Virus record (IMG/VR): IMGVR_UViG_3300049893_001099
Coordinates: 1-32,212 of that record
DNA: 32,212 nt
Direction: 5' to 3' (one strand)
Origin: a virus
Made by a program: the position numbers and the translations under genes. The notes under the pieces are model-generated. The model saw only the letters and a list, made by a program, of their open reading frames with translations, was not told where the DNA came from and searched no databases. Shown one piece after another: positions 19,050 to 26,373 of this stretch. How positions within the stretch are numbered: position 1 is the first letter of the stretch; every line of letters begins with the position of its first letter.

Positions 19050-19619
19050 TTAGTCTGCTGGGACGTATTCACTAATGAATCCTGTTACGTTTGTATCGGT
19101 TTCCCGACAAGCCAAAAGGGTTGCATTATTGAGTCCTGCGATAACATCTGCGTTTGTATCAATTCCGACAATATCCCAACCTGTGCCTGCTGCAAAAGTT
19201 GTGGTTGTTGCTGCTGCGAGTGCCTGTCCATTGTAAACAAACGCCTTACAGTCACCTGCATTAGGGATAAGTGTTGTCATGGTTGATGTCGCTGGAAGAG
19301 TAAGCGTAATTACCGCCTGGCCTGCTCCAGTTGCTGTTCCTGTAATACAGTTATTTGCAAGAAGGACAGCTTCAGTAAGGATCCCACTTGAAGAAGTCGC
19401 GGTACACGCACCTCCTTCTGTGAAGTTTCCTACTGAAACCGCTCCTGTCACATCAAGTGATGTTGCAAGTGAAACTGCATCCGAGAAAGTCCACGGATTG
19501 CTGATAGTTGTTCGATCAAGTGCTCCAAGGCCTTCTGTTACACCTGAAGAGAAGAATCCAAAAGCAACAAATACAATTGCTACCAATCCAATCCACTGAG
19601 TTTTAATTAGATTAAACAT
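19050..19619 (-). CDS. Membrane- or secretion-targeted protein in the head gene cluster (189 aa)
   Basis: Residues 1-25 (MFNLIKTQWIGLVAIVFVAF then GFFSSG) form a short basic N-terminus and a strong hydrophobic helix: a signal peptide or membrane anchor. The remainder is Thr/Ala/Gly-rich with four cysteines (GGACTATSS, NNCITG, GDCKAFVYNG, LLACRET), suggesting disulphides and therefore an exported domain. It is 3 nt after the 135-aa gene, two genes after the major capsid gene. A secreted protein within the head cassette is unexpected. It could be a virion protein anchored in the host envelope, a surface modifier or a superinfection-exclusion factor; the sequence does not decide. Start context AAATAATATATG, no Shine-Dalgarno. 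Confidence 0.75.
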   Translation of the reverse strand: MFNLIKTQWIGLVAIVFVAFGFFSSGVTEGLGALDRTTISNPWTFSDAVSLATSLDVTGAVSVGNFTEGGACTATSSSGILTEAVLLANNCITGTATGAGQAVITLTLPATSTMTTLIPNAGDCKAFVYNGQALAAATTTTFAAGTGWDIVGIDTNADVIAGLNNATLLACRETDTNVTGFISEYVPAD

Positions 19620-19622
19620 ATA

Positions 19623-20030
19623 TTATTTGCCGCTTTTATTCTTGCTCTTTTCCTTTTTTTCCTCTACTTCTTCAGTTTCGATTACTTCTTCCGCAACAAC
19701 TTCTTCAGTTGGTGTTTCTGGTTCAACTACTTCTTCAGTTTCGATTACTTCGACCTCCAAACCGAGGTCGCTACGTACTTTTTTTGTGTACGCAGCTACT
19801 GCCTCAGTTCGCAAATCTTCAAGGCTTTTTGGTGCAAATCCAGCCTTCTGTGAAGCCTCGTATGCCTTAACAGTTTTGATACCGTTACGGACAAACGATG
19901 CTGCCACTTGGCGAGCAAGACCGCATTCTCGTTCGAGGGTAAGGAGAGCTGTAAGCTCGTCCTCAGTCCACGCTCGTGAAGGGTCATACGCGCGTCCTTG
20001 TGAAGCTAGTTTTGTCAAATTTTGAGCCAT
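19623..20030 (-). CDS. Small protein with acidic repeat tail (135 aa)
   Basis: The N-terminal about 85 residues are helical (WTEDELTALLTLERECGLAR ... NGIKTVKAYEASQKAGFAPK). The C-terminal about 45 residues are a Glu/Val/Thr low-complexity tail containing EVIETEEV twice, ending in a Lys-rich patch (EEKKEKSKNKSGK). A 25-bp direct repeat (19664-19688 and 19727-19751) encodes the duplicated EVIETEEV. It lies directly after the capsid gene, where head-tail connector or head-completion proteins are often found, but no family is recognised. Confidence 0.7.
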   Translation of the reverse strand: MAQNLTKLASQGRAYDPSRAWTEDELTALLTLERECGLARQVAASFVRNGIKTVKAYEASQKAGFAPKSLEDLRTEAVAAYTKKVRSDLGLEVEVIETEEVVEPETPTEEVVAEEVIETEEVEEKKEKSKNKSGK

Positions 20031-20057
20031 AATAATTTAGCGAATTTAATTGATAAT

Positions 20058-21038
20058 CTAGTTTACTCCAGTCGATCCTGCGATGTTCTTAGGATGGTCG
20101 CAACCGAGTGCATAGAACATATCAGCAGTGTACTCCCATGTCTTTGAATCATTCACCTCTTCTGGAGGGAACATCATTGGACGCTGAGAGAATGGTGATC
20201 GAAGTGTCATTTTGACATTCTTTGAATCACACATGAACCATCGAGCTGACCGGTCGTTTCCTGCTGCGTCTTCATCAAGACGGGACCAGAGTACAAGCGC
20301 GTTCACGTCACTTCGGAGTGGGTTTGAATCCACGTTTGGAGTTCCCTGAACACCCTGACTGTACACAATTCGTTGTGCGAGGTCATGGTTTGTTGCTGAT
20401 ACAAGAAGTCTGTCGTACTTAATTGGACGGTTAAGGTTGTTTGGATCACGGTACTTACGACCTGTTGCAACAGTCTTTACAATTGAACCACGATCAAGCG
20501 CTGGGTTAGCAGTACCTGCTGAGTTAGTGATCAAGTTTGTAAATACATCTGCGTTAAGGTTGTTTGTATGTGATGCGCTGAAGATAACAACTCCATCGGC
20601 TGCGAGATTTGACTGAGCGTATCCATACACATCGGTGAATGAAGAACCAGTAAATCCGTTTGTCAAAAGATCAGCATGTGACTGATCGATTGCATCGAAG
20701 AAACCATCTGAGAGTCCCTTTACAAGTGCCTTAATCTGATCGTAACGATCAAACTTTCGGAGACGCTTGGTGATTCCAATACGGTCTGCGTATTGAATCT
20801 GAGTAAGAGAGATACTATCTCCTTCCTCTGTGTTGAGTGCTGGGAACTGTGCTCCTTCAGACACTCGTGATGGTCGTCCAAGACCGTAGAGGTTAAGTGT
20901 GTTGTACACTTCCCAATCAGTCTCACCGACATCGTAATAGTCTTTACCTACCCACTCTGCGATAGCATCGCGTGATGCTTCGTTGTACCAAGTGTTTAAC
21001 TTCTCGGTGAGTGTCTGGAAATCTGCTTTTAAGATCAT
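20058..21038 (-). CDS. Major capsid protein (HK97-fold type)
   Basis: 326 aa, ATG 4 nt downstream of a TATAAT that probably only reflects A+T-rich spacing. An N-terminal helix (MILKADFQTLTEKLNTWYNE), then the E-loop-like region and P-domain (DRIGITKRLRKFDRYDQIKA; ALVKGLSDGFFDAIDQSHAD), a YDRLLVSATNHDLAQRIV block (about 224-241) and a C-terminal RWFMCDSKNVKMTLRSPFSQ region match the Mu/lambdoid-type HK97-fold capsid proteins I know. It follows decoration-like and scaffold-like genes, the standard head order. This subunit builds the icosahedral shell. No encoded protease is visible, so a delta-domain maturation step is not indicated. Confidence 0.85.
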   Translation of the reverse strand: MILKADFQTLTEKLNTWYNEASRDAIAEWVGKDYYDVGETDWEVYNTLNLYGLGRPSRVSEGAQFPALNTEEGDSISLTQIQYADRIGITKRLRKFDRYDQIKALVKGLSDGFFDAIDQSHADLLTNGFTGSSFTDVYGYAQSNLAADGVVIFSASHTNNLNADVFTNLITNSAGTANPALDRGSIVKTVATGRKYRDPNNLNRPIKYDRLLVSATNHDLAQRIVYSQGVQGTPNVDSNPLRSDVNALVLWSRLDEDAAGNDRSARWFMCDSKNVKMTLRSPFSQRPMMFPPEEVNDSKTWEYTADMFYALGCDHPKNIAGSTGVN

Positions 21039-21063
21039 AAGATTATAATATTACTGATTAAGA

Positions 21064-21477
21064 TTAAGACTCTACAGTGTAGGCCTTGAACCAACCTTGT
21101 ACTTTCTTATCGGCCGCTGAGATAATTTTCTCTGCAAAGAAAAGGTCGTCTGCTGATGCGTCTTCATCGATTGTTCCTGCGTTCGTTACGGTATCCATGT
21201 AGGTTCCCATTTGAGCCTGTGTTGGAGTTCCTGAAGTATCAACCACGAAAATAGGCGCACTGAAAGTACGCGCGAATCGGTGGAGATCCCCTGCGGTCGC
21301 AGTAGTAGGAACGTCCTCAAGAATCACATAGAAAATTGGAACACCTGCTGCTGCGGTTGCTTTGACCATTTGTCCTGAACCATCAAATACGCAACCATCA
21401 CCTTTTGTGAAGGTTTCTGCGCCTACTTGAAGTTCAACGACGTTCTTCTCATCATAATTGAGAGGTAAAAATGCCAT
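21064..21477 (-). CDS. Head decoration / stabilisation-like protein (137 aa)
   Basis: Start taken at the ATG at 21477 (MAFLPLNYDEKNVVELQVGA); the longer frame uses a TTG 21 nt upstream with no support. The small beta-rich protein contains GAETFTKGDGCVFDGSGQMV and VPIFYVILEDVPTTATAGD, a pattern seen in decoration proteins (gpD/DUF2190-like) that cap capsid axes. Immediately upstream of the capsid gene and downstream of the scaffold, as decoration genes commonly are. Identification is by length, composition and position. Confidence 0.7.
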   Translation of the reverse strand: MAFLPLNYDEKNVVELQVGAETFTKGDGCVFDGSGQMVKATAAAGVPIFYVILEDVPTTATAGDLHRFARTFSAPIFVVDTSGTPTQAQMGTYMDTVTNAGTIDEDASADDLFFAEKIISAADKKVQGWFKAYTVES

Positions 21478-21523
21478 TTTATTGCTAGTTAAATTCAAAT
21501 AATTTAACAGCGATATTGAAATG

Positions 21524-22072
21524 CTATGACGCTGGATACCAATCTGATGGCTGTGCCGGTTCTTTGTATCCAGGGAGAGGTCGTGATGCTACCTTTGGCT
21601 TTGCCTTATTGCCCCCGCCATTCGCAGTGACATCCGGTGAAGCGGTAAAATCAGTCGATGGGTCTGGTGCTTTGTCAGGATTGTCCAAAATATAGAGCGC
21701 ATAACGCTTCTGCATATTCTTCGCAATCGATTCTGAATCAAGCGGATCAAATCCACCTAGAGGAACGGCAACCAATTCATCCCACAATTGTTTCACTTCG
21801 TCCGATACCAATTTCTTAGCATCATTCGTCGCAATCTTTTTGAGGTCGTCTTTTGTTGCGAAGTTTCCTTTCGGAGCTTCTTCGTCCTCTTTCTCCTTTT
21901 TCTCAAGTCGTCGCGCAATCGCACGGTGGCGCTTTGCTTCGGCTCGAGCTTCTTCGTCTTCTATAGCGTCCAATGGGTCGCTGCTCGAAGAATCATCTTG
22001 TGATTCATCTTCTTGAGAAGTTACGTCTTCTCCTTCGCCCCCCTGTCCTGGGTTCTGGTCATCAATTAACAT
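21524..22072 (-). CDS. Scaffolding-like protein (182 aa)
   Basis: Highly charged and low in hydrophobics: acidic N-terminus (DDQNPGQGGEGEDVTSQEDE), a predicted coiled coil (about 40-105, rich in EEARAEAKRHRAIARRLEKK), and a Pro/Asp-rich C-terminal part ending PLPGYKEPAQPSDWYPAS. This is the profile of phage scaffolding proteins, which direct procapsid assembly and then leave or are degraded. It lies two genes before the capsid gene. A promoter candidate inside the upstream 117-aa gene may start a head-protein transcript here. Confidence 0.7.
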   Translation of the reverse strand: MLIDDQNPGQGGEGEDVTSQEDESQDDSSSSDPLDAIEDEEARAEAKRHRAIARRLEKKEKEDEEAPKGNFATKDDLKKIATNDAKKLVSDEVKQLWDELVAVPLGGFDPLDSESIAKNMQKRYALYILDNPDKAPDPSTDFTASPDVTANGGGNKAKPKVASRPLPGYKEPAQPSDWYPAS

Positions 22073-22101
22073 AGTAGATGCTTCTAGCTTATTAACACGT
22101 T

Positions 22102-22455
22102 TTAGTCTTCCGATTGGTTGACTTGGGCATGCCCCCGTAGAGTGCGACGTGGATTCGTAATACGATTCCTATCTTCTCTCTTACTATTATAACACACGCG
22201 CAGGTGACTGTGTAAAGTGCGTAGTTCATAAACCTGTCCTGCAACACCACGAGCGTCTTCGATACGGTGTGCAAGGAATGCTTCGAAGCATTGCTTCACC
22301 AACGCTTGCTCACGATCTTCAAGATAATTCAGCATCGCAGGATTCTGATATACACGGGACAGCATCGTCCTGCGCGTATCATCAGTAAGTGATGTTCGCA
22401 TAGGTAATTCTTGGTCAAGGAGTTTCAGGAGTAGTTTTATGAGTAGTTTTCTCAT
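22102..22455 (-). CDS. Small helical protein coupled to the chaperonin (117 aa)
   Basis: Unrecognised. Starts by a 4-nt ATGA overlap with the chaperonin stop, so translation is probably coupled. N-terminal amphipathic Leu/Lys helix (MRKLLIKLLLKLLDQELPMR), a central helical region with RRTMLSRVYQNPAMLNYLED and DREQALVKQCFEAFLAHRIE, and a basic Arg/Asn-rich C-terminus. The tight coupling makes a role with the chaperonin or at the portal/scaffold stage possible. It shows none of the co-chaperonin GroES features (no mobile-loop GGIVL or beta-barrel pattern). An internal promoter candidate lies at 22186-22216. Confidence 0.7.
   Translation of the reverse strand: MRKLLIKLLLKLLDQELPMRTSLTDDTRRTMLSRVYQNPAMLNYLEDREQALVKQCFEAFLAHRIEDARGVAGQVYELRTLHSHLRVCYNSKREDRNRITNPRRTLRGHAQVNQSED
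22186..22216 (-). promoter_or_regulatory. Promoter candidate for scaffold/decoration/capsid genes
   Basis: Minus strand: TTACAC (22210-22215), 18-bp spacer, extended -10 TGTTATAAT (hexamer 22186-22191). Lies inside the 117-aa gene. Predicted +1 near 22179, leader about 107 nt to the scaffold gene. It would allow high expression of capsid genes independently of the chaperonin. Confidence 0.45.
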
Positions 22456-24005
22456 CCGAGATTTAATTTACGTGCGAGGTCATCAACGAGGTCGTGTTCC
22501 GCTGAAATTATAACGCCTTCCATAGTGGTGAGGATTTTTACGACAGCCACCGCGTTCTCTATCGCACACTTATTCGTCCAGTAGGAATCACGTACATTTG
22601 CTTCGTCAATGAGGAGATTACCCCCTGCGTTTTGCTGTACCCGATTATAGATTACCGAAAGTGCTCTACCAAGGTACGAATCTGCTGGTAATTTATCGGC
22701 CACACGCTTGAGCGATACACCACCACCTGCGGTAGTCCCATACTGAAGTGCTGATTTACAACTATTCACCGCATCCTCTACCTTCTTTTTCAAGTAGTAT
22801 CGGTCTACCGCAGTCTTAGCATCCACGTAGAACGTCGCTACACCCCCCTGAAGCCCAGCTGCACGTCGTAAAATGAGGTCACGGTTTAGTGATTCCTGTT
22901 CTGTCTCTGCAAGTTTCTGTAATTCTGCAACACGGAGAGATACACGTCCTGAATCTATCCCTGCACCACCCGTAAAAGATGTTTGTGAAGGTCCTGCAAT
23001 CACTTTTTTCGCGTATCCTGCATCTTTAAACGTGAGTTGTGATGCTTTTTCCCCTGTTTTTGGGTGAGTATCCACATACCGAGCATTGACAAATTCCGCA
23101 ATGTCCATCATTTCCTCGTCTTTTAGACCATTTGCGTTAAGAAGCACAATAGGAAAGCCAACCTGCTTCGAAACCGCCACCACTTGTGCGGTAAACGGTA
23201 CTGAAAAGCTCTTGCCAATGATAATAAGTGGCTGTGGTCGTGATTTATCGTTCTTTTTCGCATCAATCATCGTGTTGAAAAACGTAGAAAGATCCGAATA
23301 CGCCTCAAAAACATGATTTACCACAAGGATAAGTGGGTCTTCAAGCGTAGTTTCCTTCCGAGTCACGTTCGTGAACATCGCTGGTGTCTCAATCTTGAGT
23401 GGCATGTGAATTCCAGGGACAACTTTTGCTGAGATAGTGCCATTGAAACCTTCCTCCAATGGTGTATTGCTGTTATAACCAATCGAATGGATGGTTTCTG
23501 CAATAAGTCGTGAGGATGGGTGGTTTTCCATCGCGGTTTTTGCTACTTTTTCCAGTTCGTCCACCGTAACTACCTCTACGCGCTCCTGATCCATGAGGTC
23601 GAGCGCTTGTGCAAGCTCGCTTTCGAGTTGTGCTTTAATATCCATCACCGTTTTTCCTAGCCCAGGCATCTCAATAGGGGATACATCTGCGAGGACGAGT
23701 GGGGTGAGGGTGGTTGCGAGTAGTGTTGCTGTTGTGGTTCCATCACCCGCATCCTGATCCTGTCTGAGGGCGACTTCCTCATACGCTGCAGCGATGTGGT
23801 TTTCCCTAGGATCTTCAAACTGTATCTCGCGTAGGATTGATACGCCGTCATTCGTAATCCCTTCTTCCGTCATGTAGTTCCTACCACCAGGGCCAAGTGT
23901 ATTTCCTACCCTCATCGAAATCTGGCGGGCAACATTGTTTACTAAATTCCGTGTTTGGTCAGTGTCGTTTGCGGCAGAGCCGTCTGCATATAATTTCTTT
24001 TTCAT
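22452..24005 (-). CDS. groEL-like: Phage-encoded chaperonin, GroEL-type (Hsp60)
   Basis: 517 aa, slightly shorter than bacterial GroEL (about 548). The equatorial ATPase motifs are intact: TLGPGGRN (residues 36-43), TNDGVSI with D53, AGDGTTTAT with D88 (86-94), GGVA (387-390), KVEDAV with D411, and TTAGGGVSL (424-432). D53, D88 and D411 correspond to E. coli D52, D87 and D398, so ATP binding and hydrolysis should be retained. The apical domain (about 185-375) is strongly divergent, and there is no GGM-repeat tail (it ends ARKLNLG). No GroES partner is visible nearby. Location between large terminase and head genes suggests folding of a virion protein such as the capsid or portal. A strong promoter (TTGCAT-17 bp-TATAAT) places +1 on the A of the ATG: apparently leaderless, separately transcribed. 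Confidence 0.93.
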   Translation of the reverse strand: MKKKLYADGSAANDTDQTRNLVNNVARQISMRVGNTLGPGGRNYMTEEGITNDGVSILREIQFEDPRENHIAAAYEEVALRQDQDAGDGTTTATLLATTLTPLVLADVSPIEMPGLGKTVMDIKAQLESELAQALDLMDQERVEVVTVDELEKVAKTAMENHPSSRLIAETIHSIGYNSNTPLEEGFNGTISAKVVPGIHMPLKIETPAMFTNVTRKETTLEDPLILVVNHVFEAYSDLSTFFNTMIDAKKNDKSRPQPLIIIGKSFSVPFTAQVVAVSKQVGFPIVLLNANGLKDEEMMDIAEFVNARYVDTHPKTGEKASQLTFKDAGYAKKVIAGPSQTSFTGGAGIDSGRVSLRVAELQKLAETEQESLNRDLILRRAAGLQGGVATFYVDAKTAVDRYYLKKKVEDAVNSCKSALQYGTTAGGGVSLKRVADKLPADSYLGRALSVIYNRVQQNAGGNLLIDEANVRDSYWTNKCAIENAVAVVKILTTMEGVIISAEHDLVDDLARKLNLG

Positions 24006-24011
24006 TCAAGT

Positions 24012-24040
24012 ATTATAACTGTGGTGCAAACGCTATGCAA
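24012..24040 (-). promoter_or_regulatory. Sigma70-like promoter giving a leaderless chaperonin mRNA
   Basis: Minus strand: -35 TTGCAT (24035-24040), 17-bp spacer, -10 TATAAT (24012-24017), then ACTTGA and the ATG at 24005. With the usual 6-nt discriminator, +1 falls on the start codon. The best promoter match in the left block. Confidence 0.6.
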
Positions 24041-24057
24041 GGGGATGGAGGGGATGA

Positions 24058-25302
24058 TTACACTACAAATTTCCTATCTCGCTTTGCCTTGGTTCCATAG
24101 GGGTGCTGTAACATTTTCTTTCGTTTCATAGCCAATTGCCATCTGCGGGTAGCCTTCTGTTCTTCAGTGAGTGGCATCACGAGCTTCGGGAGAGATGTTA
24201 TTCCGTACCTAATCGCATCCATCGAATGTGAATATTCATGCTCTGGAATATTTAATACCTTTCCATTTTTATCCACCTCCCACAGATAATTTCGATACTC
24301 CTTAATCACATTCGTAGACCTTTTTGTTACCGATATCTGCTGATCCTGTACCAAATCGATCCCTTGTTTGACACTATCCTTCCCTTTTACCGTTGCCACA
24401 ATAGGAATACCATACAGTGCAATATCGTCGATAGACTTTGGTTCCGCACTATCGGCCACCGTGAGTACCAAATTCTCCTGGTTCTGTAAAACGCCAGCAA
24501 TCTGTGAATTTTGCATCCCTTTTTGGTATAAAATCTCGTCTAAGATGATCCCACCGAGATGCTGGTAGATTGCTACAATCGCGGTGGGGTCGTTGGTGTA
24601 TCCGAAGTCAAGACCAAAACGCATGAGCTTCGCTTCATGCGGAATTTCATCAATAATTTTCCAATTTGTGTAGATTTTTCCATCGACTTCACCAAGTTGG
24701 CCCAAGCCATACACCTGCCACCATGATTTACGATCTTTACGCTGTTCAATGGAGTCCACAATGGTTTTTTCCAAGGCCTCGTTATCGAGGTACGTAATAA
24801 TTATGTGGTCAACATCGTCACGATGTGGCTTAACCTCCGTATAAAACCAAAATTCTGTCGTTGGGTTCCAGTCGAGGTAGATACATTCTCGTGTACGCAC
24901 CTCGAGCTGTTCAAATGTTTCAAACGCCAAGTTGTTACACTCGTTCATAAAGAGCCGGTCACGACGTGGACCACGGACTTTTGATGCTTGATCGGCACCA
25001 AAGAACTCAATGATCGATCCGCTCTCAAACGTGTAGATTGAATCGGTTTTATTCCACCGATTATCGTCATAATAGCCATGCGTATCCATGATATTCAGGA
25101 AATCTCGCATACAGCCCTTACGTAAGTGCGGAAGTGATTCGGAAACCACTGAGGTTACTGTTGGGGTCTTATCGGTTTGTGCTTTGTGGATAAGTAATTG
25201 GAGAATCGAGATTGATTTACCAGCGGAGGTTCCACCTTGGATTGCTCGGATACGTTTTTGGAGTTGGGCTACTTTTTTTGTAGCGGTAGTGATGCTGAAC
25301 AT
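24058..25302 (-). CDS. terL: Terminase large subunit (packaging ATPase-nuclease)
   Basis: 414 aa. Walker A GGTSAGKS (residues 23-30); Walker B with catalytic Glu in RLFMNECNN (E121); coupling motif LDWNPT (143-148); RNase H-like nuclease acidic residues in GLDFGYTNDPTAIV (D232), VADSAEP (D284) and HSMDAIRYG (D362). This is the complete motor-plus-nuclease layout of TerL: it drives DNA into the procapsid and cuts concatemers. Slightly short but with all motifs. The ATG is preceded by TGC-TATACT (extended -10) at exactly the distance that makes the start codon +1, so this may be a leaderless transcript. Separated from the small terminase by a nuclease gene and a 411-bp non-coding island. Confidence 0.95.
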   Translation of the reverse strand: MFSITTATKKVAQLQKRIRAIQGGTSAGKSISILQLLIHKAQTDKTPTVTSVVSESLPHLRKGCMRDFLNIMDTHGYYDDNRWNKTDSIYTFESGSIIEFFGADQASKVRGPRRDRLFMNECNNLAFETFEQLEVRTRECIYLDWNPTTEFWFYTEVKPHRDDVDHIIITYLDNEALEKTIVDSIEQRKDRKSWWQVYGLGQLGEVDGKIYTNWKIIDEIPHEAKLMRFGLDFGYTNDPTAIVAIYQHLGGIILDEILYQKGMQNSQIAGVLQNQENLVLTVADSAEPKSIDDIALYGIPIVATVKGKDSVKQGIDLVQDQQISVTKRSTNVIKEYRNYLWEVDKNGKVLNIPEHEYSHSMDAIRYGITSLPKLVMPLTEEQKATRRWQLAMKRKKMLQHPYGTKAKRDRKFVV

Positions 25303-25308
25303 GTATTA

Positions 25309-25317
25309 AGTATAGCA
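25309..25317 (-). promoter_or_regulatory. Extended -10 promoter candidate placing +1 on the TerL start codon
   Basis: Minus strand TGCTATACT (hexamer 25309-25314), followed by TAATAC and ATG. No convincing -35; the TGn extension could compensate. Predicted +1 at 25302, the A of the ATG. Confidence 0.4.
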
Positions 25318-25320
25318 GAT

Positions 25321-25962
25321 TTAATAAAACAATTCCTGAAAATTATTCATAGATAGTACTTTTATCTTCTTAATTTCATTTTCATCAATGGTTTTTTGCG
25401 TAATATCTGGATTCATACACACAAACAAGACTTCATACGTACAATTAAACAATGATACAGGGTGTTTTTCTAATTTATTGATCTTCGAACGGACACAACC
25501 AGTAAACGAGTTCATGTCTTTTGGGTAAAAGAAGTCAATGAGTACCACATGCTTCTTTACACGATCTGTAATCGCTACATCGCATGCAATATTTATATAA
25601 TGTCCTTCGTCCGGGAGCCATTGTTGGTAGGCGTAGTGTCTCGTAACTGTTTTCGAGAAATTTTTATTATCATGGTATTTAATAAATAACTTATTGATTA
25701 CCTCTGCTTCATACTTTGAAGCACGTTTATTTGCCATTGATGCGATATTTGCACGTTTTTCTCCTGCACAATGATTGAATGATTCAAATCCTGCATCTTT
25801 TCGTAAAGTTTGTAAGCCACCGAAGCGTCGTTGCACCTGTCTCGACGAAGGTAGGTATGCACAAGCATCAATCTCGAACGCATTTGGCTCATGTCCTAAT
25901 TCGTTTTTTAGTTTTGTAAGATTTTTTATTACTTCTTCTTTTATATATTTTTTATTTGCCAT
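25321..25962 (-). CDS. Putative homing-type nuclease (HNH-associated repeat plus PD-(D/E)XK-like domain)
   Basis: 213 aa, visibly more A+T- and Lys-rich than its neighbours. Residues about 10-58 (ELGHEPNAFEIDACAYLPSS, RQVQRRFGGLQTLRKDAGFE) match the homing-endonuclease-associated repeat: a helix, an LGHxP turn, then a second helix ending RRFGG...AGF. Residues about 82-165 resemble a PD-(D/E)XK nuclease fold: YEAEV (E85/E87), IACDVAITD (D128), VVLIDFFYPKD (D143, with K148 offset from the canonical position). This suggests a free-standing homing or Vsr-like nuclease inserted between the terminase genes. The catalytic assignment is tentative. Own promoter upstream. Confidence 0.7.
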   Translation of the reverse strand: MANKKYIKEEVIKNLTKLKNELGHEPNAFEIDACAYLPSSRQVQRRFGGLQTLRKDAGFESFNHCAGEKRANIASMANKRASKYEAEVINKLFIKYHDNKNFSKTVTRHYAYQQWLPDEGHYINIACDVAITDRVKKHVVLIDFFYPKDMNSFTGCVRSKINKLEKHPVSLFNCTYEVLFVCMNPDITQKTIDENEIKKIKVLSMNNFQELFY

Positions 25963-25970
25963 ACGGAAAT

Positions 25971-25997
25971 ATTATATTAGTCGTTAAAAGAAGTCAA
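25971..25997 (-). promoter_or_regulatory. Promoter candidate for the nuclease gene
   Basis: Minus strand: TTGACT (25992-25997) followed after 15 bp by TATAAT (25971-25976), or after 17 bp by the weaker TAATAT. The second spacing puts +1 on the ATG at 25962, the first gives a 2-nt leader. Either way essentially leaderless. Confidence 0.45.
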
Positions 25998-26284
25998 GCG
26001 ACATATAAATAAGGTTACTTTTTGAAAAAATCTGAAGGGCACCCAGTAATTTTAAAGGCGGGGGTACGACCTTCGAAGTCGTCTTCTGTAGCCAAACTTT
26101 TTTTATTCCTCGCCAAACGCTCGAAAATGCCCCACAGTGTGCGCCACGCTCAAAACGACACATACACCATGTATTTATATTACGCTCAATGGCGGGGTTG
26201 TTTCATTGTAATGGTGAAGTGTTAGGTGTGGTGGTCGGTATTAAGTAGATAGAAGATCATTAAAGATATGTCGCAAATGGTATC

Positions 26285-26308
26285 TGCGCACAATGTTTGT
26301 TGTGCGCA
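26285..26308. repeat. Perfect 9-bp inverted repeat with 6-nt loop
   Basis: TGCGCACAA-TGTTTG-TTGTGCGCA. No U-tract follows on either strand. Located 14 bp from the terminator-like hairpin behind the small terminase gene. Could be a protein-binding dyad or a stabilising mRNA hairpin. Confidence 0.6.
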
Positions 26309-26321
26309 TAGTTACACAAAC

Positions 26322-26349
26322 AAAATACAGCTATATTTAGCTGTATTTT
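26322..26349 (-). terminator. Terminator hairpin downstream of small terminase
   Basis: Perfect 12-bp stem AAAATACAGCTA/TAGCTGTATTTT with a 4-nt loop, starting 24 nt after the TerS stop. On the minus strand the stem ends in TTTT followed by GTTTG, adequate for an intrinsic terminator. The stem is A+T-rich, so efficiency is uncertain. It would separate TerS from the nuclease/TerL genes, which have their own promoters. Confidence 0.55.
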
Positions 26350-26373
26350 AGGATGTCGTGGGCGACAGATGTA

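Larger units (their letters stand above)
25978..26373. other. Gene-free island between small terminase and nuclease gene, rich in inverted repeats
   Basis: About 400 bp with no credible gene on either strand (a 67-codon plus frame at 26022 depends on a TTG start and looks random). It holds ACGAC-c-TTC/GAA-GTCGT (26066-26082); an imperfect direct repeat CGCCAAACGCTCGAAAA / CGCCACGCTCAAAA (from about 26112 and 26142); ATACA/TGTAT (about 26162-26174); TAGGTGTGG (26223-26231), matching the iteron-like motif of the 27.2-27.5 kb region; and two strong hairpins at the TerS end. Candidates include a packaging (pac/cos) site or non-coding flank that came with the nuclease insertion. I cannot tell which. 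Confidence 0.45.

Noticed and set aside
21039-21050. TATAAT directly before the capsid gene as promoter
   Set aside because: Only 3 nt separate it from the ATG, so transcription would begin inside the gene; more likely A+T-rich spacing.
22102-22455. GroES co-chaperonin coupled to the phage GroEL
   Set aside because: The 117-aa product is helical and basic with no beta-barrel or mobile-loop pattern.
26060-26090. tRNA-like arm: minus ACGAC-TTCGAAG-GTCGT looks like a T-arm, plus ACGAC-CTTCGAA-GTCGT like an anticodon arm
   Set aside because: No matching acceptor stem, D-arm or second arm at the right distance on either strand.
26022-26225. 67-codon plus frame between the terminase genes
   Set aside because: Requires a TTG start, has no ribosome site or recognisable sequence and runs over several inverted repeats.
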